The notes: a model not told the origin generated them from the sequence alone. 64,000 bases of DNA from Amycolatopsis decaplanina DSM 44594 (GCF_000342005.1 NZ_AOHO01000074.1:186001-250000); one strand, 5' to 3'. Counted from the stretch's first letter, positions 25,881 to 34,851 are shown. Numbers and translations: made by a program.

Positions 25881-25937
25881 TACATGAAGGCCCCCTTCCT
25901 GTACCTAGGCGCAAGGAAGGGGGCCTTCGTGTACTTC
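25877..25937. terminator. 24-bp inverted repeat after S33 peptidase gene
   Basis: Arms 25877-25900 and 25914-25937 (GAAGTACATGAAGGCCCCCT...) pair with one mismatch around 13 bases. It lies 2 bases from the stop codon of the S33 gene and probably terminates it. It also marks the break point of the membrane-protein remnant. Confidence 0.65.
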
Positions 25938-25939
25938 GA

Positions 25940-27484
25940 TTAGGCGGGCACCCGGGAGAGAGCCGCGGCGGGTGCCGGGGCAGGCACCGGGAGCGGCAGC
26001 GGCGCGCATTCGACGTCGGCCGTCCGCCCGGGCTTGCGATCGGGCAGGGCCCCGGTCGCCAGGTAGTCGGCGATCCGGTTGTCGACGCACGCGTTGCCGC
26101 GCGGGGTGATGGCGTGGCTCGTGCCACCCGGCTCACCGATCAGGCGAGCACCGGGGAACCGGCTACGCACCTCGAGGCTGCCTTCGTACGGCGTCGCCGC
26201 GTCGAGCGTCTCCCCGATCATCAGCACACTCGGCACCTTCGCGCCGTCGACCTTGACCGGCTTGCCCGGCTTCGCGGGCCAGTACAGGCAGGGCGCGTTG
26301 AACCAGGCGTTCTGCCACGTGAAATACGGCGCCTTCTCATACGTCCGCCAGTTGTCATGCTTCCACTGCTGCCAGCTCTGCGGCCACTTCACGTCCGTGC
26401 ACTGGACGGCGAGGTAGACGGCGTACCCGTTGTCGTCGCCCCGTCCGCCGAAGGCCTCGAACAGGCCCTTCATCGTCTGCCAGTCGCCCTTGTTGACGAA
26501 CTTCGCGAGCGCGTCACCGAGCAGTGTCCAGCGCAGCTGGTAGTACGACGCCTGCTGGAAGACGTCGATGAACTCGTCCGGCCCGATGTAGCCACCGGCC
26601 GGGACCGCGGCCAGCTTCTTCAACTGTTCGTCGAAGACCTGCTTCACCGCGGCCTGCGTCTTGCCGAGGTGATAGACGTCGTCGTGCTGCGCGACCCAGC
26701 CGAACCAGATGTTCAGGTTGACGTCGAAGGCCACGTCCTGGTTCAGATTGGCCTGGTACCAGACGTTGCGGGGGTCCACGGTGGAATCGAGGACCATCCG
26801 GCGGACGTGCTGCGGGAACAGCGTCCCGTAGACCTGGCCGAGATAGGTGCCGTAGGAGTACCCGTAGAAGTTCAGCTGCTCCACGCGGAGCGCCTGGCGG
26901 ATACTGTCCATGTCCTTGACCGTGTCGGTCGTCTTGATGTTCTCCAGCAGCGCACGGCTGTTCTTCTCCGCGCACGCGTCGGCGTAGGACTTGGAGCGCC
27001 GCAGCCAGGTCTTCTCCAGCTGTCGCGTCGTCGGCACGTAGTTCGGCCGGTTGTAGTCCATGTAGTCCGGGATGCACGACAGCGCGGGCTTGCTGGAGCC
27101 GACACCGCGCGGGTCGAAACCGACCCAGTCGTAGGCGTCGCCGGCGTGGTTCGGCACGCGTGTACCGCGGGTGGCGAGCAGCAGCCCGGAACCACCGGGA
27201 CCGCCGGGGTTGGTGAGCATGACGCCCTGGTACTGCGCCTCGGGCGTCTTGTGCTTGACGCGGCTGAGCGCGAGCTGGATCTTCTCGCCGCGCGGTTTCG
27301 CATAGTCCAGCGGAACCGGCAGGTAGCCGCATTCGGCGCCGGCGTTGATCAACGCCGGGTCGGTGCACGCTCCCCAGGTGATCGTCTCCGCGGGTTGCGC
27401 CTCTTCCGCGGCGAAGGCCGGAGTAGTCACCGCGACCGACGCGAGCGTGGCCACGGTCAGCGCGGTGATGAGAACACGTCTCAA
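25940..27484 (-). CDS. Secreted S33 tripeptidyl aminopeptidase-like hydrolase
   Basis: Exported alpha/beta-hydrolase (514 aa) of the S33/TAP (SlpD) type that removes short peptides from protein N-termini. The TTG at 27484 is chosen because AAAGGGAG precedes it and a Sec signal follows (LRRVLITALTVATLASVAVT). The oxyanion loop NPGGPGGSG, nucleophile elbow GYSYG (Ser about 210), acid region GETLDAATP and the final GGTSHAITP with the catalytic His are all present, so the enzyme should be active. A truncated relative lacking the His part lies at 57364-57690. Confidence 0.88.
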   Translation of the reverse strand: MRRVLITALTVATLASVAVTTPAFAAEEAQPAETITWGACTDPALINAGAECGYLPVPLDYAKPRGEKIQLALSRVKHKTPEAQYQGVMLTNPGGPGGSGLLLATRGTRVPNHAGDAYDWVGFDPRGVGSSKPALSCIPDYMDYNRPNYVPTTRQLEKTWLRRSKSYADACAEKNSRALLENIKTTDTVKDMDSIRQALRVEQLNFYGYSYGTYLGQVYGTLFPQHVRRMVLDSTVDPRNVWYQANLNQDVAFDVNLNIWFGWVAQHDDVYHLGKTQAAVKQVFDEQLKKLAAVPAGGYIGPDEFIDVFQQASYYQLRWTLLGDALAKFVNKGDWQTMKGLFEAFGGRGDDNGYAVYLAVQCTDVKWPQSWQQWKHDNWRTYEKAPYFTWQNAWFNAPCLYWPAKPGKPVKVDGAKVPSVLMIGETLDAATPYEGSLEVRSRFPGARLIGEPGGTSHAITPRGNACVDNRIADYLATGALPDRKPGRTADVECAPLPLPVPAPAPAAALSRVPA

Positions 27485-27617
27485 GGTTTCTCCCTTTCCC
27501 TCCAAAGGTGAAAGCCCCGAAACCCTATCCACATCCGTGACCTGCGGAAGCCTTCCGGCGAAGGGTCCTACCAACGGCGGGTCCCGATCGCGGCAAACCG
27601 GGCAACAGGTTAATCGG

Positions 27618-27646
27618 TTGGGAGGCCTCGCGGGGCGCGCTAGGAT
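27618..27646 (+). promoter_or_regulatory. Promoter of leader peptide and glycosyltransferase gene
   Basis: TTGGGA (27618-27623), a 17-base spacer and TAGGAT (27641-27646) make a strong actinobacterial promoter. Transcription should begin at about 27653-27654, at the ATG of the leader peptide, so that peptide would be translated from a leaderless mRNA. Confidence 0.65.
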
Positions 27647-27653
27647 CTCGATC

Positions 27654-27686
27654 ATGATCTGCCACATCCGCATGCGCACCGCCTGA
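27654..27686 (+). CDS. Predicted leader peptide MICHIRMRTA
   Basis: A 10-residue open frame starts at the expected transcription start and ends 88 bases before the glycosyltransferase ATG. It contains Arg-Met-Arg. Arg/Lys-X-Arg/Lys is the known motif at which macrolide-bound ribosomes stall in leader peptides such as ErmDL. The stop codon abuts a stem that encloses a terminator-like hairpin. Together these suggest drug-dependent attenuation of the downstream gene. The peptide is too short for any homology, so the call rests on position and context. Confidence 0.5.
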   Translation: MICHIRMRTA

Positions 27687-27743
27687 GACGGCGTGACCGC
27701 AGGGCCGCCCGCGACCGGGAGGCCCCTTTTCTGCGCGCCGTCT
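27686..27743 (+). terminator. Attenuator-like terminator with enclosing stem
   Basis: The inner hairpin pairs GGGCC (27702-27706) with GGCCC (27721-27725), with an extra CCC/GGG above it, and is followed by CTTTTCT, a good intrinsic terminator. An outer 8-bp stem joins AGACGGCG (27686-27693) to CGCCGTCT (27736-27743). The 5' outer arm begins inside the leader peptide stop codon, so a ribosome stalled there would cover it. Confidence 0.55.
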
Positions 27744-27774
27744 GACGTCCCTTCACGGATCCGGACAGGACATC

Positions 27775-28947
27775 ATGCAGAACAAGCACATCGCCATGAT
27801 CGGCTGCACCGCGCCGAGCCACATCTATCCCTCGCTGGCGATCATCCGTGAGCTGGTCGCTCGCGGGCACCGGGTCAGCTACGTCGTGGGCGAACCACTC
27901 ACCGGGTTGATCGAACCGACCGGGGCCGAGGTCGTCTCGCACCCGTCGATCCTTCCGCTCGGCGATCAGTCGGCGTGGCCGGAGGATCCGGCGTCGCAGA
28001 TGCGGGTGTTCCTCGACGAGGGCATCCAGGCGATGCCGGTGCTGACCGATTTCTACGACGAGAACCGCCCGGACCTGCTGCTGTACGACATCGGCGGGCT
28101 GCCGGCCCCGCTGCTGGCCAGGCGCTACGACGTGCCTGCCGTCCAGCTGTCCCCGACCTACGTCGCCTGGGAAGGCTACGAAGAGGACATGGGCGAGATC
28201 CTGACCGAAATCCGGACCTCACCCTCCGGAAAGGACTATTTCGCCACGTTCACCAGGTGGCTGACCGAGAACGGGATCGAGGCGGACGCCTGGGACTGGA
28301 TCTCCCACCCGAAGCAGGTGCTGGCGCTGCTGCCGAGGGCGATGCAGCCGAACGTCGAACGGGTGCCCTCGTCGGTCCGGTTCGTCGGCCCGGCACTGGA
28401 CCCGGAACGTCTCGCCGACCGGAGCTGGACCCCGCCGGGAGGCGGCAAGAAGGTCCTGCTGATGTCGCTCGGCACGGCGTTCACCGACCAGCTCGACCTG
28501 TTCCGCGCTTGCGTGGACGGGTTCCGCGACTCGGACTGGCACGTGGTCATCTCGGTCGGCCAGACCGATCCGGCCGCACTCGGGCCGCTGCCCGAGCACA
28601 TCGAGGTGCACGCGTTCGTCCCGCAACTCGCGGTGCTGGAGGCCGCGTCGGCGTTCATCACGCACGCCGGCATGGGCGGCAGCACGGAATCGCTGTGGTA
28701 CGGCGTGCCGACCGTCGCGATCCCGCTGGCCACCGACGGTTTCGGCAACGCCGCGAAACTGGCGGAACTCGGCGTCGGTGAGCAGCTTCCGGCCGACGAG
28801 GTGACGGCCTCGACGTTGCGGGCCGCGGTCGAGCGGGTGGCCGGGTCACCCTCGGTGGCCGCGCGCCTCGCCGAGGTGCGGGCCGAGACGCGCGGGAACG
28901 GTGGGATCGACCGGGCCGCCGATGCCGTGGAGTCCTTCCTCGCGTGA
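27775..28947 (+). CDS. Macrolide-type UDP-glycosyltransferase (MGT family)
   Basis: GT1-family GT-B enzyme of 390 aa. Macrolide glycosyltransferases of this family (OleI/OleD/Mgt type) inactivate antibiotics by adding glucose from UDP-glucose. The acceptor domain starts HIAMIGCTAPSHIYPSLAI with the usual His; the donor-binding signature is HAGMGGSTESLWYGVPTVAIP without its last residue counted, ending in DGFGNAAKLAELGVG. The ATG at 27775 lies after GGACAGGA. The upstream leader peptide and terminator imply antibiotic-inducible expression. A role in flavonoid or other natural-product glycosylation is an alternative. Confidence 0.85.
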   Translation: MQNKHIAMIGCTAPSHIYPSLAIIRELVARGHRVSYVVGEPLTGLIEPTGAEVVSHPSILPLGDQSAWPEDPASQMRVFLDEGIQAMPVLTDFYDENRPDLLLYDIGGLPAPLLARRYDVPAVQLSPTYVAWEGYEEDMGEILTEIRTSPSGKDYFATFTRWLTENGIEADAWDWISHPKQVLALLPRAMQPNVERVPSSVRFVGPALDPERLADRSWTPPGGGKKVLLMSLGTAFTDQLDLFRACVDGFRDSDWHVVISVGQTDPAALGPLPEHIEVHAFVPQLAVLEAASAFITHAGMGGSTESLWYGVPTVAIPLATDGFGNAAKLAELGVGEQLPADEVTASTLRAAVERVAGSPSVAARLAEVRAETRGNGGIDRAADAVESFLA

Positions 28948-28948
28948 C

Positions 28949-28996
28949 TCTCGTGAGTGGTGAGGACGGTTCTAACCGTCCTCACCACTCACGAGA
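28949..28996. repeat. Palindromic repeat between convergent genes
   Basis: A perfect 23-base inverted repeat (28949-28971 and 28974-28996) with a 2-base centre, directly after the glycosyltransferase stop codon and before the 3' end of the convergent fusion gene. Same family as 1199, 9300 and 17701. Confidence 0.7.
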
Positions 28997-29023
28997 CTTG
29001 ACCCATCCCGTCACCGCCGCCTT

Positions 29024-30754
29024 TCAGGTGCCCCGGATCTCGTTCAGGTAGTTGTAGATCGTGTACCGCGTGACGTCGAGTTCCCCGGCGAGGTGGTCCA
29101 CCGAGTCCTTGATGAGGAAGAACCCCGCCTCGTCCAGTTCCCGGACCACGGCCGCCTTGTGCCGCTTCTTCATCAGGTCCACCGGGATCCCGGCCTTCGT
29201 CACCGCGCGCCCGATCAGGAACCGTTGCAGGCTGTCGACGTCCGGCGGGAACGTCTCGGGTTCGTGCCCGTCGGCCTTCGGCGTGCCGTCGGTCAGCCGG
29301 TTGACGCACAGGCAGCCGATCGCGACGCCGTCGGCGTCCCGCAGGAACAGTGTCGAGGACCGGATCGCGCGCCCGTCGGGACCGTGGGTCTCGTAGTTCG
29401 TCAGATCCTGTGTGGTGCCGCGACGGACCAGGCCCAGCAGCAGATCCGTCATCGGACCGCCGACCGTCCGGCCGGTGAGGTCGCCCGCGATGGCGACGAT
29501 CGAGTCCGGCAGCCTGCTCAGATCGTGCAGCAGGACTTCGTTGCCCGGCCCCAGCATCGCCGCGAGCGCGTGCACCGCCGGGACGAGCGCGGTGAGCAGG
29601 TCGGTCGACGCCACTTCGACGGCGGGAACGCCGGAAGCGACCACGGCGACCGGTTTCTTCAGCCGTTCCAACGCCGTCCGCACCTGTTCCGCCGCGCTCG
29701 CCGGAGTGGACGCGTGCGGCGACAGGCGGACGTGTTCCGGCCGCACGGTCGCGGCGATCCCGGCGTTCGCCAGTGCGGAACCCACCTGTTCGGCCGCGTG
29801 CCCCGGCAGCGTGAAGGCGAGGATCCCGGCCCGCCGGTCGACGGCCGAAACCACTTCTCCACCGACGGACTTCACGACCTCTTCGAGTTCACCGACGCGT
29901 TCGGCGACGCGCCCGGCGATGGCCCCGACGCCCGCCTCCTCGACCAGTTCCAGTGCGGCCGCGAACGCGCCCGAGGTGATCGGGCTCAGATTCGAGATCG
30001 ACCACGCGGCCGCGGTGTCGTCGGCCGGATGGATCTCGTCGTCGAACAGTCCCGGGTCACGGGCGCCGGTCCAGCCGGACAGGATCGGTTCCATCCGTTC
30101 CAGCGCGCGGTCGGACAGGACTGCGAAGCCGGTGCCCCAGCCCGCCCGCAGCCACTTCTGCCCGCCGACGACGAGCACGTCCGCGACCTCCCATGGCGCC
30201 TCGGTCACCCCGAAGCCCTGGATCCCGTCGACCACGAGCAGCCTGTCCCCCACCACCTCGCGGATGGCCGCCAGATCGGCGCGGTACCCGGTGCGGAAGT
30301 CGACCGCGCTCACGCTCACCATCGACGTCTCCGGCGTCAGCGCCGCCTTGACCGCGTCCGCGGTGACGTTTCCCAGCGGCAGCCGCCGCACGGTCAGCCG
30401 TCCCGCCTGTTCCGCGCGCGCCCACGGGTAGGTGTTGGCCGGGAACTCCGCCACCGACACCAGCGCCTCACCGCCGGGAGCGTTGAACGCCGCCTGGAAC
30501 AGCCCGAGACTGGTGTGCGGCAGCAACACCGTGTGGTCGGTGTCGCTGCCGGAAAGTCGCGCGGCGGCGGCCTTGGCCCTGGTCTCCTGCCGCATCAGAT
30601 CGTCCACAGTGGACGGGCCTGCCTTGGTCGAGGCGTCGAGCAGGCTCGCCGTCGTGTCGAGCACGGCGTGCGACGGCGGACCGAACCGGGCGAAGTCGAG
30701 GTACCCGGCCGGTTCGCCGAACTGCAGCAGGTACCGCGGGGAGATCCGCGTCAT
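29024..30754 (-). CDS. Fusion of class-V aminotransferase and YheO/DauR-like regulator
   Basis: 576-aa two-part protein. Residues 1-360 are a PLP-dependent class-V aminotransferase/kynureninase-like domain with VVDGIQGFG (Asp 176) and the Schiff-base lysine in [13 protein letters not shown] (Lys 200). Residues about 380-500 match the YheO PAS-like sensor ([38 protein letters not shown]), and the last 60 are an HTH_22-type helix-turn-helix ([20 protein letters not shown]). This resembles MocR regulators in idea but with other DNA-binding parts. It overlaps the ABC ATPase gene by 4 bases and ends an amino-acid transport operon, so it probably senses or converts the imported amine. Confidence 0.82.
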   Translation of the reverse strand: MTRISPRYLLQFGEPAGYLDFARFGPPSHAVLDTTASLLDASTKAGPSTVDDLMRQETRAKAAAARLSGSDTDHTVLLPHTSLGLFQAAFNAPGGEALVSVAEFPANTYPWARAEQAGRLTVRRLPLGNVTADAVKAALTPETSMVSVSAVDFRTGYRADLAAIREVVGDRLLVVDGIQGFGVTEAPWEVADVLVVGGQKWLRAGWGTGFAVLSDRALERMEPILSGWTGARDPGLFDDEIHPADDTAAAWSISNLSPITSGAFAAALELVEEAGVGAIAGRVAERVGELEEVVKSVGGEVVSAVDRRAGILAFTLPGHAAEQVGSALANAGIAATVRPEHVRLSPHASTPASAAEQVRTALERLKKPVAVVASGVPAVEVASTDLLTALVPAVHALAAMLGPGNEVLLHDLSRLPDSIVAIAGDLTGRTVGGPMTDLLLGLVRRGTTQDLTNYETHGPDGRAIRSSTLFLRDADGVAIGCLCVNRLTDGTPKADGHEPETFPPDVDSLQRFLIGRAVTKAGIPVDLMKKRHKAAVVRELDEAGFFLIKDSVDHLAGELDVTRYTIYNYLNEIRGT

Positions 30755-31518
30755 GCGAGGACCCGTGCCAGGAACTGCTTGGTCCGCTCGTGCTTCGGGG
30801 AACTCAGGATCTCCCCCGGCGGGCCGGTCTCGACGACCGTGCCGTCGGCCATGAACACCACCTCGTCCGCGGCCTCGGCCGCGAACCCCATCTCGTGCGT
30901 CACCACGACCATCGTCATCCCCTCCGCGGCCAACGTACCCATCACCGCCAGCACCTCGCCCACGAGTTCCGGGTCGAGCGCCGACGTCGGCTCGTCGAAC
31001 AGCATCAGCTTCGGTTTCATCGCGAGCGACCGGGCGATCGCGACCCGCTGCTGCTGGCCGCCCGACAGCTGCGCCGGATAGGCGTCGGCCCGGTGCGCGA
31101 GGCCGACCCGGTCGAGCAGATCGAGCGCCTGGACGCGCGCCTCCTCGGGATCCAGCCCGAGCACCCGCACCGGCCCTTCGACGACGTTCTGCAGCGCCGT
31201 CCGGTGCCCGAACAGGTTGAACCGCTGGAACACCATGCCGATGTCGCGCCGCTGCCGGGCGACCTCGCGTTCCTTGAGTTCGTACAGCTTGCCGTTGCGC
31301 AGCCGGAACCCGATCGGTTCGCCGTCGACCCAGACCTGTCCGGCGTCGATCGTCTCCAGATGGTTGACACAGCGCAGGAAGGTGCTCTTCCCGGCTCCCG
31401 ACGGACCGAGCAGGCAGACCACCTGTCCTTTGTGGACCTCGAGGTCGATCCCGCCCAGCACTTCGGTGTGACCGTAGCTCTTGCGGACGCCGACGGCCTT
31501 GAGCAGTGGCTCAGACAC
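30751..31518 (-). CDS. Polar amino acid ABC transporter ATP-binding protein
   Basis: ATPase (255 aa from the GTG at 31518) of the GlnQ/PAAT family. Walker [12 protein letters not shown], signature [16 protein letters not shown], Walker [13 protein letters not shown] and the H-loop VVTHEMGF are intact. The GTG at 31518 is spaced well from GAGGA; one at 31524 would be too close. It overlaps the permease stop by 8 bases and the fusion gene start by 4, so the operon is tightly coupled. Confidence 0.92.
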   Translation of the reverse strand: MSEPLLKAVGVRKSYGHTEVLGGIDLEVHKGQVVCLLGPSGAGKSTFLRCVNHLETIDAGQVWVDGEPIGFRLRNGKLYELKEREVARQRRDIGMVFQRFNLFGHRTALQNVVEGPVRVLGLDPEEARVQALDLLDRVGLAHRADAYPAQLSGGQQQRVAIARSLAMKPKLMLFDEPTSALDPELVGEVLAVMGTLAAEGMTMVVVTHEMGFAAEAADEVVFMADGTVVETGPPGEILSSPKHERTKQFLARVLA

Positions 31519-32425
31519 GTTCACTCCTCACCAGCGGCGCGGTGCGCAAGGCCTTGGCGGCGCGGGAGAGCGGGCTGCGCGACCGGTCTTCGGCGTCGAA
31601 GGCACGCTCCAGATAGTGCTGCCCGACCCCGGCGACGGTCACCACGACCATGTACCAGACGGCGGCCGCCAGCAGCGTCTCCATCACCAGCAGGTTGTTC
31701 GACGAGATGTTGTTGGCGGCGTGGATCAGTTCGGTCACGCCGATCACCGACGCCATCGACGTCCCCTTGAGCATGTTGATGAAGTCGTTGCCGGTCGGCG
31801 GGATGATCACCCGCATCGCCTGCGGCAGCACCACACGGCGCAGTGTCGCGCCCGGCGACATCCCGATCGACTTCGCCGCCTCCGTCTGTCCACTGTCGAC
31901 ACTGTTCAGCCCGGCGCGGACGATCTCCGCCATGTACGCGCTCTCGTTGAGCGCCAAGCCGAGCAGTGCGGCGGTGAACGCGGTGATCAGCACGTTGGTC
32001 TGTTCGTGCAGCAGGTAGCCGCCGAACGGCAAGGGGATCGAGATGAACTCGAAGACCAGCGCCAGGTTGTACCAGATCAGGATCTGCAGCAGCACCGGAA
32101 GCCCGCGGAACAGCCAGATGTAGCCCGCCGCGAACCAGCGCGCCACCGGATTCTCCGAACGGCGCATCAGGGCGATCACGATCCCGATGACGATCGCCGA
32201 ACCCTGCGCGATCACCGCGAGCAGCACGGTGTTGAGCAGGCCGACCGCCATCACCCGGTACCACAGGAATTCCGGGACGGAGTCCCACTGGATCTGGGCG
32301 TTCCCGAGCGCGATCCCGAGCAGGACCAGCAGCGCGAGGATGACGACGGCGCTGACCCACCGGCCCCAGTGCTTGAGCCGGACGATCGGCAGCGGCTCGG
32401 TGGTTGACCGCCTAGCTTCCGCCAT
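31511..32425 (-). CDS. Polar amino acid ABC transporter permease
   Basis: Inner-membrane permease of 304 aa from the ATG at 32425, HisM/GlnP family. About five to six hydrophobic segments are seen, and the EAA loop reads [20 protein letters not shown]. The start overlaps the last 14 bases of the binding-protein gene. Only one permease gene is present, so the transporter is presumably a homodimer in the membrane. Confidence 0.9.
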   Translation of the reverse strand: MAEARRSTTEPLPIVRLKHWGRWVSAVVILALLVLLGIALGNAQIQWDSVPEFLWYRVMAVGLLNTVLLAVIAQGSAIVIGIVIALMRRSENPVARWFAAGYIWLFRGLPVLLQILIWYNLALVFEFISIPLPFGGYLLHEQTNVLITAFTAALLGLALNESAYMAEIVRAGLNSVDSGQTEAAKSIGMSPGATLRRVVLPQAMRVIIPPTGNDFINMLKGTSMASVIGVTELIHAANNISSNNLLVMETLLAAAVWYMVVVTVAGVGQHYLERAFDAEDRSRSPLSRAAKALRTAPLVRSERV

Positions 32426-33380
32426 TGAGCTTCGCCTCCTTGAGCGCGCCCTGTTCGACGCCCCAGGCCTGCAGGATCTTGCCGTAGCCACCGTCGGCGA
32501 TCAGGGACTGCAGTGCCTTCTGGATCGACTCCGCGAGCGGCTTGTTCTCCTTGTTCACGCCGATCCCGTACGGTCCGCCGTTGATCGGCTCGCCCGGGAC
32601 GACCTCGAAGAACTTGCCCTCACCCGCGGTCCGCGAGATGTAGACCGCACTGGGCAGGTCGTTGAGGATGGCGGCGACCCGGCCGGTGCGGAGCTGGTTC
32701 TGGTTCTGGGTGTCGGAATCGGTCGCGGTCACGGTCAGCGCGGGCTTGCCCGCCCGCGTGCATTCGCCGTTCTGCTCTTCGGCGAACTTCTGGTGGCTCG
32801 TCCCCTGCACCACCGCGACGTTCTTGCCGCACAACGTGTCCGGGCCGGAGATCTGATCGGGGTTGCCCTTGCGGACCATGATCGTGATGCCGGAGGAGAA
32901 GTAGTCGACGAAGTCGATCTGCGCCTGGCGGGTCTTGGTGTCGTTCATCGCGGCCATCGTGAGATCGACGCGGCCGGACTGGAGGCTCGTGATCAGCGAA
33001 CCGAACGCCATGTCCTGGTGGTGCACGGTGACGCCCAGCTTCTTGCCGATGGCCTTGGCGAGGTCGACCTCGTAGCCGATCGGGGTCTTGCCGTCGGCGG
33101 CGTAGAAGTTGTTGGGCGCGGATTGCAGGTTCGACGCCAGGTGCAGCATCCCGGCCTGCGCGTACTTCGCGGGCAGGGTGCCGGCGACGGCGGCGTCCTT
33201 CTGGACGGACTCGATCAACGCGGTCGTGTCCGGGATCGCGGACGGCGCCCCCGACGCCGCGGGTTCCTGGCCGCCGGCGCCGTCGGGCCCGCCTCCGCAG
33301 GCCGCGGTGACGAGCGCGGCCACGCCGGTGAGCACGGCCAAGCGCCAGGTTCGGGTCAGGGTGAGCGGCGTCGACGGCAT
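32412..33380 (-). CDS. Polar amino acid ABC substrate-binding lipoprotein
   Basis: Binding protein of 322 aa, SBP_bac_3 family. The signal ends in the lipobox VTAACGG. Conserved parts include KTPIGYEVDLAKAIGKKLGV, DMAFGSLITSLQSGRVDLTM and NDTKTRQAQIDFVDYFSSG. GGAGGTCC precedes the ATG. It is the first gene of the four-gene operon ending in the aminotransferase-regulator fusion. The cargo is probably an amino acid or amine; which one cannot be read from the sequence. Confidence 0.9.
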   Translation of the reverse strand: MPSTPLTLTRTWRLAVLTGVAALVTAACGGGPDGAGGQEPAASGAPSAIPDTTALIESVQKDAAVAGTLPAKYAQAGMLHLASNLQSAPNNFYAADGKTPIGYEVDLAKAIGKKLGVTVHHQDMAFGSLITSLQSGRVDLTMAAMNDTKTRQAQIDFVDYFSSGITIMVRKGNPDQISGPDTLCGKNVAVVQGTSHQKFAEEQNGECTRAGKPALTVTATDSDTQNQNQLRTGRVAAILNDLPSAVYISRTAGEGKFFEVVPGEPINGGPYGIGVNKENKPLAESIQKALQSLIADGGYGKILQAWGVEQGALKEAKLNGGS

Positions 33381-33419
33381 GACGGACCTCCACGGTGCCT
33401 CGGGTGGTCGCCGACGCTA

Positions 33420-33452
33420 CAACTGGCTGTTGAAGAGGTCAACACACAGTTG
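33420..33452. promoter_or_regulatory. Tandem CAAC-N5-GTTG operator-like sites
   Basis: CAACTGGCTGTTG (33420-33432) and CAACACACAGTTG (33440-33452) are two copies of the same inverted repeat, 20 bases apart, i.e. on one face of the helix. They lie 40-72 bases upstream of the amino-acid transporter operon start. The regulator half of the fusion protein in that operon is the obvious candidate binder. Confidence 0.5.
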
Positions 33453-33528
33453 AAATCTTGTCCGATCACCGACAGAAAAGGGCCGTTCCGGACAAACCTC
33501 GCCCGGAACGGCCCTTGATCGAGAGCGG

Positions 33529-34746
33529 TCAGACCGCGATGTAGTTCCCCGAGAGGATCAGCAGGACCTGCACGGTGATGCCGGTGCCGTAGTAGTCGGT
33601 GGCGTTCGGCGTCCAGGTGGTGACGCGGGTCCACAGCTTGTCCAGCCAGGCCTGACTGCCCGGGTCGTTCATCGCCGCGATGGCGAACGACGCGGTGAAG
33701 CAGGGGTGCTGGCCGGTTTCGCCCGAGAGCTTGGAACCCGACAGCGTGTAGCCGGTGGTGATCTTGGCCGGGTCGCCGCCGGTCGACTGCTGGATCCAGG
33801 TGTTCATCTTCCGCACCTGACCCTGCGCCGGGCTGCCGGAGACGGTGATGCCGTCGACGCCGAGCCGCCACGGGTCACGGCAAGCGTTCCACGCGTAGTG
33901 CGGGTCGTGGTCCTCGAGGAAGCCGTCCGGAGCGGGCTTCGGCGTGGAGTTGGTGTTGACGACGAAGTCCGGGATCAGCCCGGTCTTCGGGGAGTACTGC
34001 TGCTGGAGCTGGCTGACGGCCTGCTCCTGGCGGGTACGGACCTGACCCCAGAACGAATCGCCAGTGACCTTCTCGAACGCGCGAAGGTGGCCCGGCATCC
34101 AGTCGGACGAGCGCGAGCTGTTGGTGTACTCGGCGTCGTTCGCCCAGTCGGCGAGGCGCATGAACTTGGTGGTGGAGTTGACCTCGCTGCGCTTGATCGC
34201 CTTGATGATCCGCAGCGCCTCGGACTTGTAGTTCACCGAACCGGAGCTGCCCCAGACCTTGTCGGCGATGAGCAGGCCGTAGGCGATTTCGAGGTCGCCG
34301 TCGGTCGCCGAGTCGACTCCGTTGACGCTCTTGCAGCTCTCGTCCTGCTCGGCGGCGTGCAAGTCCTTGTCGATCGACGACGGGTGCGCCTTCACGAACT
34401 TCAGGATGCCGTCGAAGATGGCGCGAGCCTGCGAATCCTTGTCGCCCATCATGGCGGCGATGGTCATCCCGTAGCCCTGGCCCTCGGCCACGAAGGCGTG
34501 GTCGGCATCCGGCGCCTTGACCGCGTAGGTGCCCGTCCCGCACTTGGTGGTCAGGAAGTTCTTCTTCCAGAAGTCGTAGTACTTGGCGAGCGCCGCGTCC
34601 TGCGTCGCCTGCGACACCGACGGGCGCAGAACGCCCGGCAGGTAAGGGGTTCCTTGAGCGGTGGCCGCGGTGGCGGGGGCGGTCGTGGCGACCAGCCCGG
34701 CGGTCAGCGCGGCCGCGGCCAGCACTGTCCGAACGGTCTTTCTCAT
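33529..34746 (-). CDS. Secreted GH8 family glycoside hydrolase
   Basis: Exported endo-glycanase (405 aa from the ATG at 34746, GGAGGAG upstream) of family GH8, whose members cut cellulose, chitosan, lichenan or xylan. The signal VRTVLAAAALTAGLVATTAP is followed by the catalytic-acid region VAEGQGYGM (Glu 88) and SATDGDLEIAYGLLIADKVW. Other aromatic substrate-site residues (HYAWNACRDPWRLG) fit the family. No carbohydrate-binding module is attached. An ATG at 34797 would add 17 residues before the signal. Confidence 0.87.
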   Translation of the reverse strand: MRKTVRTVLAAAALTAGLVATTAPATAATAQGTPYLPGVLRPSVSQATQDAALAKYYDFWKKNFLTTKCGTGTYAVKAPDADHAFVAEGQGYGMTIAAMMGDKDSQARAIFDGILKFVKAHPSSIDKDLHAAEQDESCKSVNGVDSATDGDLEIAYGLLIADKVWGSSGSVNYKSEALRIIKAIKRSEVNSTTKFMRLADWANDAEYTNSSRSSDWMPGHLRAFEKVTGDSFWGQVRTRQEQAVSQLQQQYSPKTGLIPDFVVNTNSTPKPAPDGFLEDHDPHYAWNACRDPWRLGVDGITVSGSPAQGQVRKMNTWIQQSTGGDPAKITTGYTLSGSKLSGETGQHPCFTASFAIAAMNDPGSQAWLDKLWTRVTTWTPNATDYYGTGITVQVLLILSGNYIAV

Positions 34747-34851
34747 GGCTCCTCCGGAAACGTCGTTGGTGGCGGCGGCGCGTTTCGAGAGTGACACCCG
34801 GGTCGGCCAAAAACAAGAGAGTTAAGAAAGTTTCCTTACTATTACCTCAAA

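Noticed and set aside
27775-28947. Part of a macrolide or glycopeptide biosynthetic cluster
   Set aside because: No polyketide, NRPS or sugar-synthesis genes lie near; an isolated resistance or detoxification gene fits better.
1199-28996. CRISPR array made of the repeated palindromes
   Set aside because: Copies are kilobases apart with no regular spacers and no cas genes.
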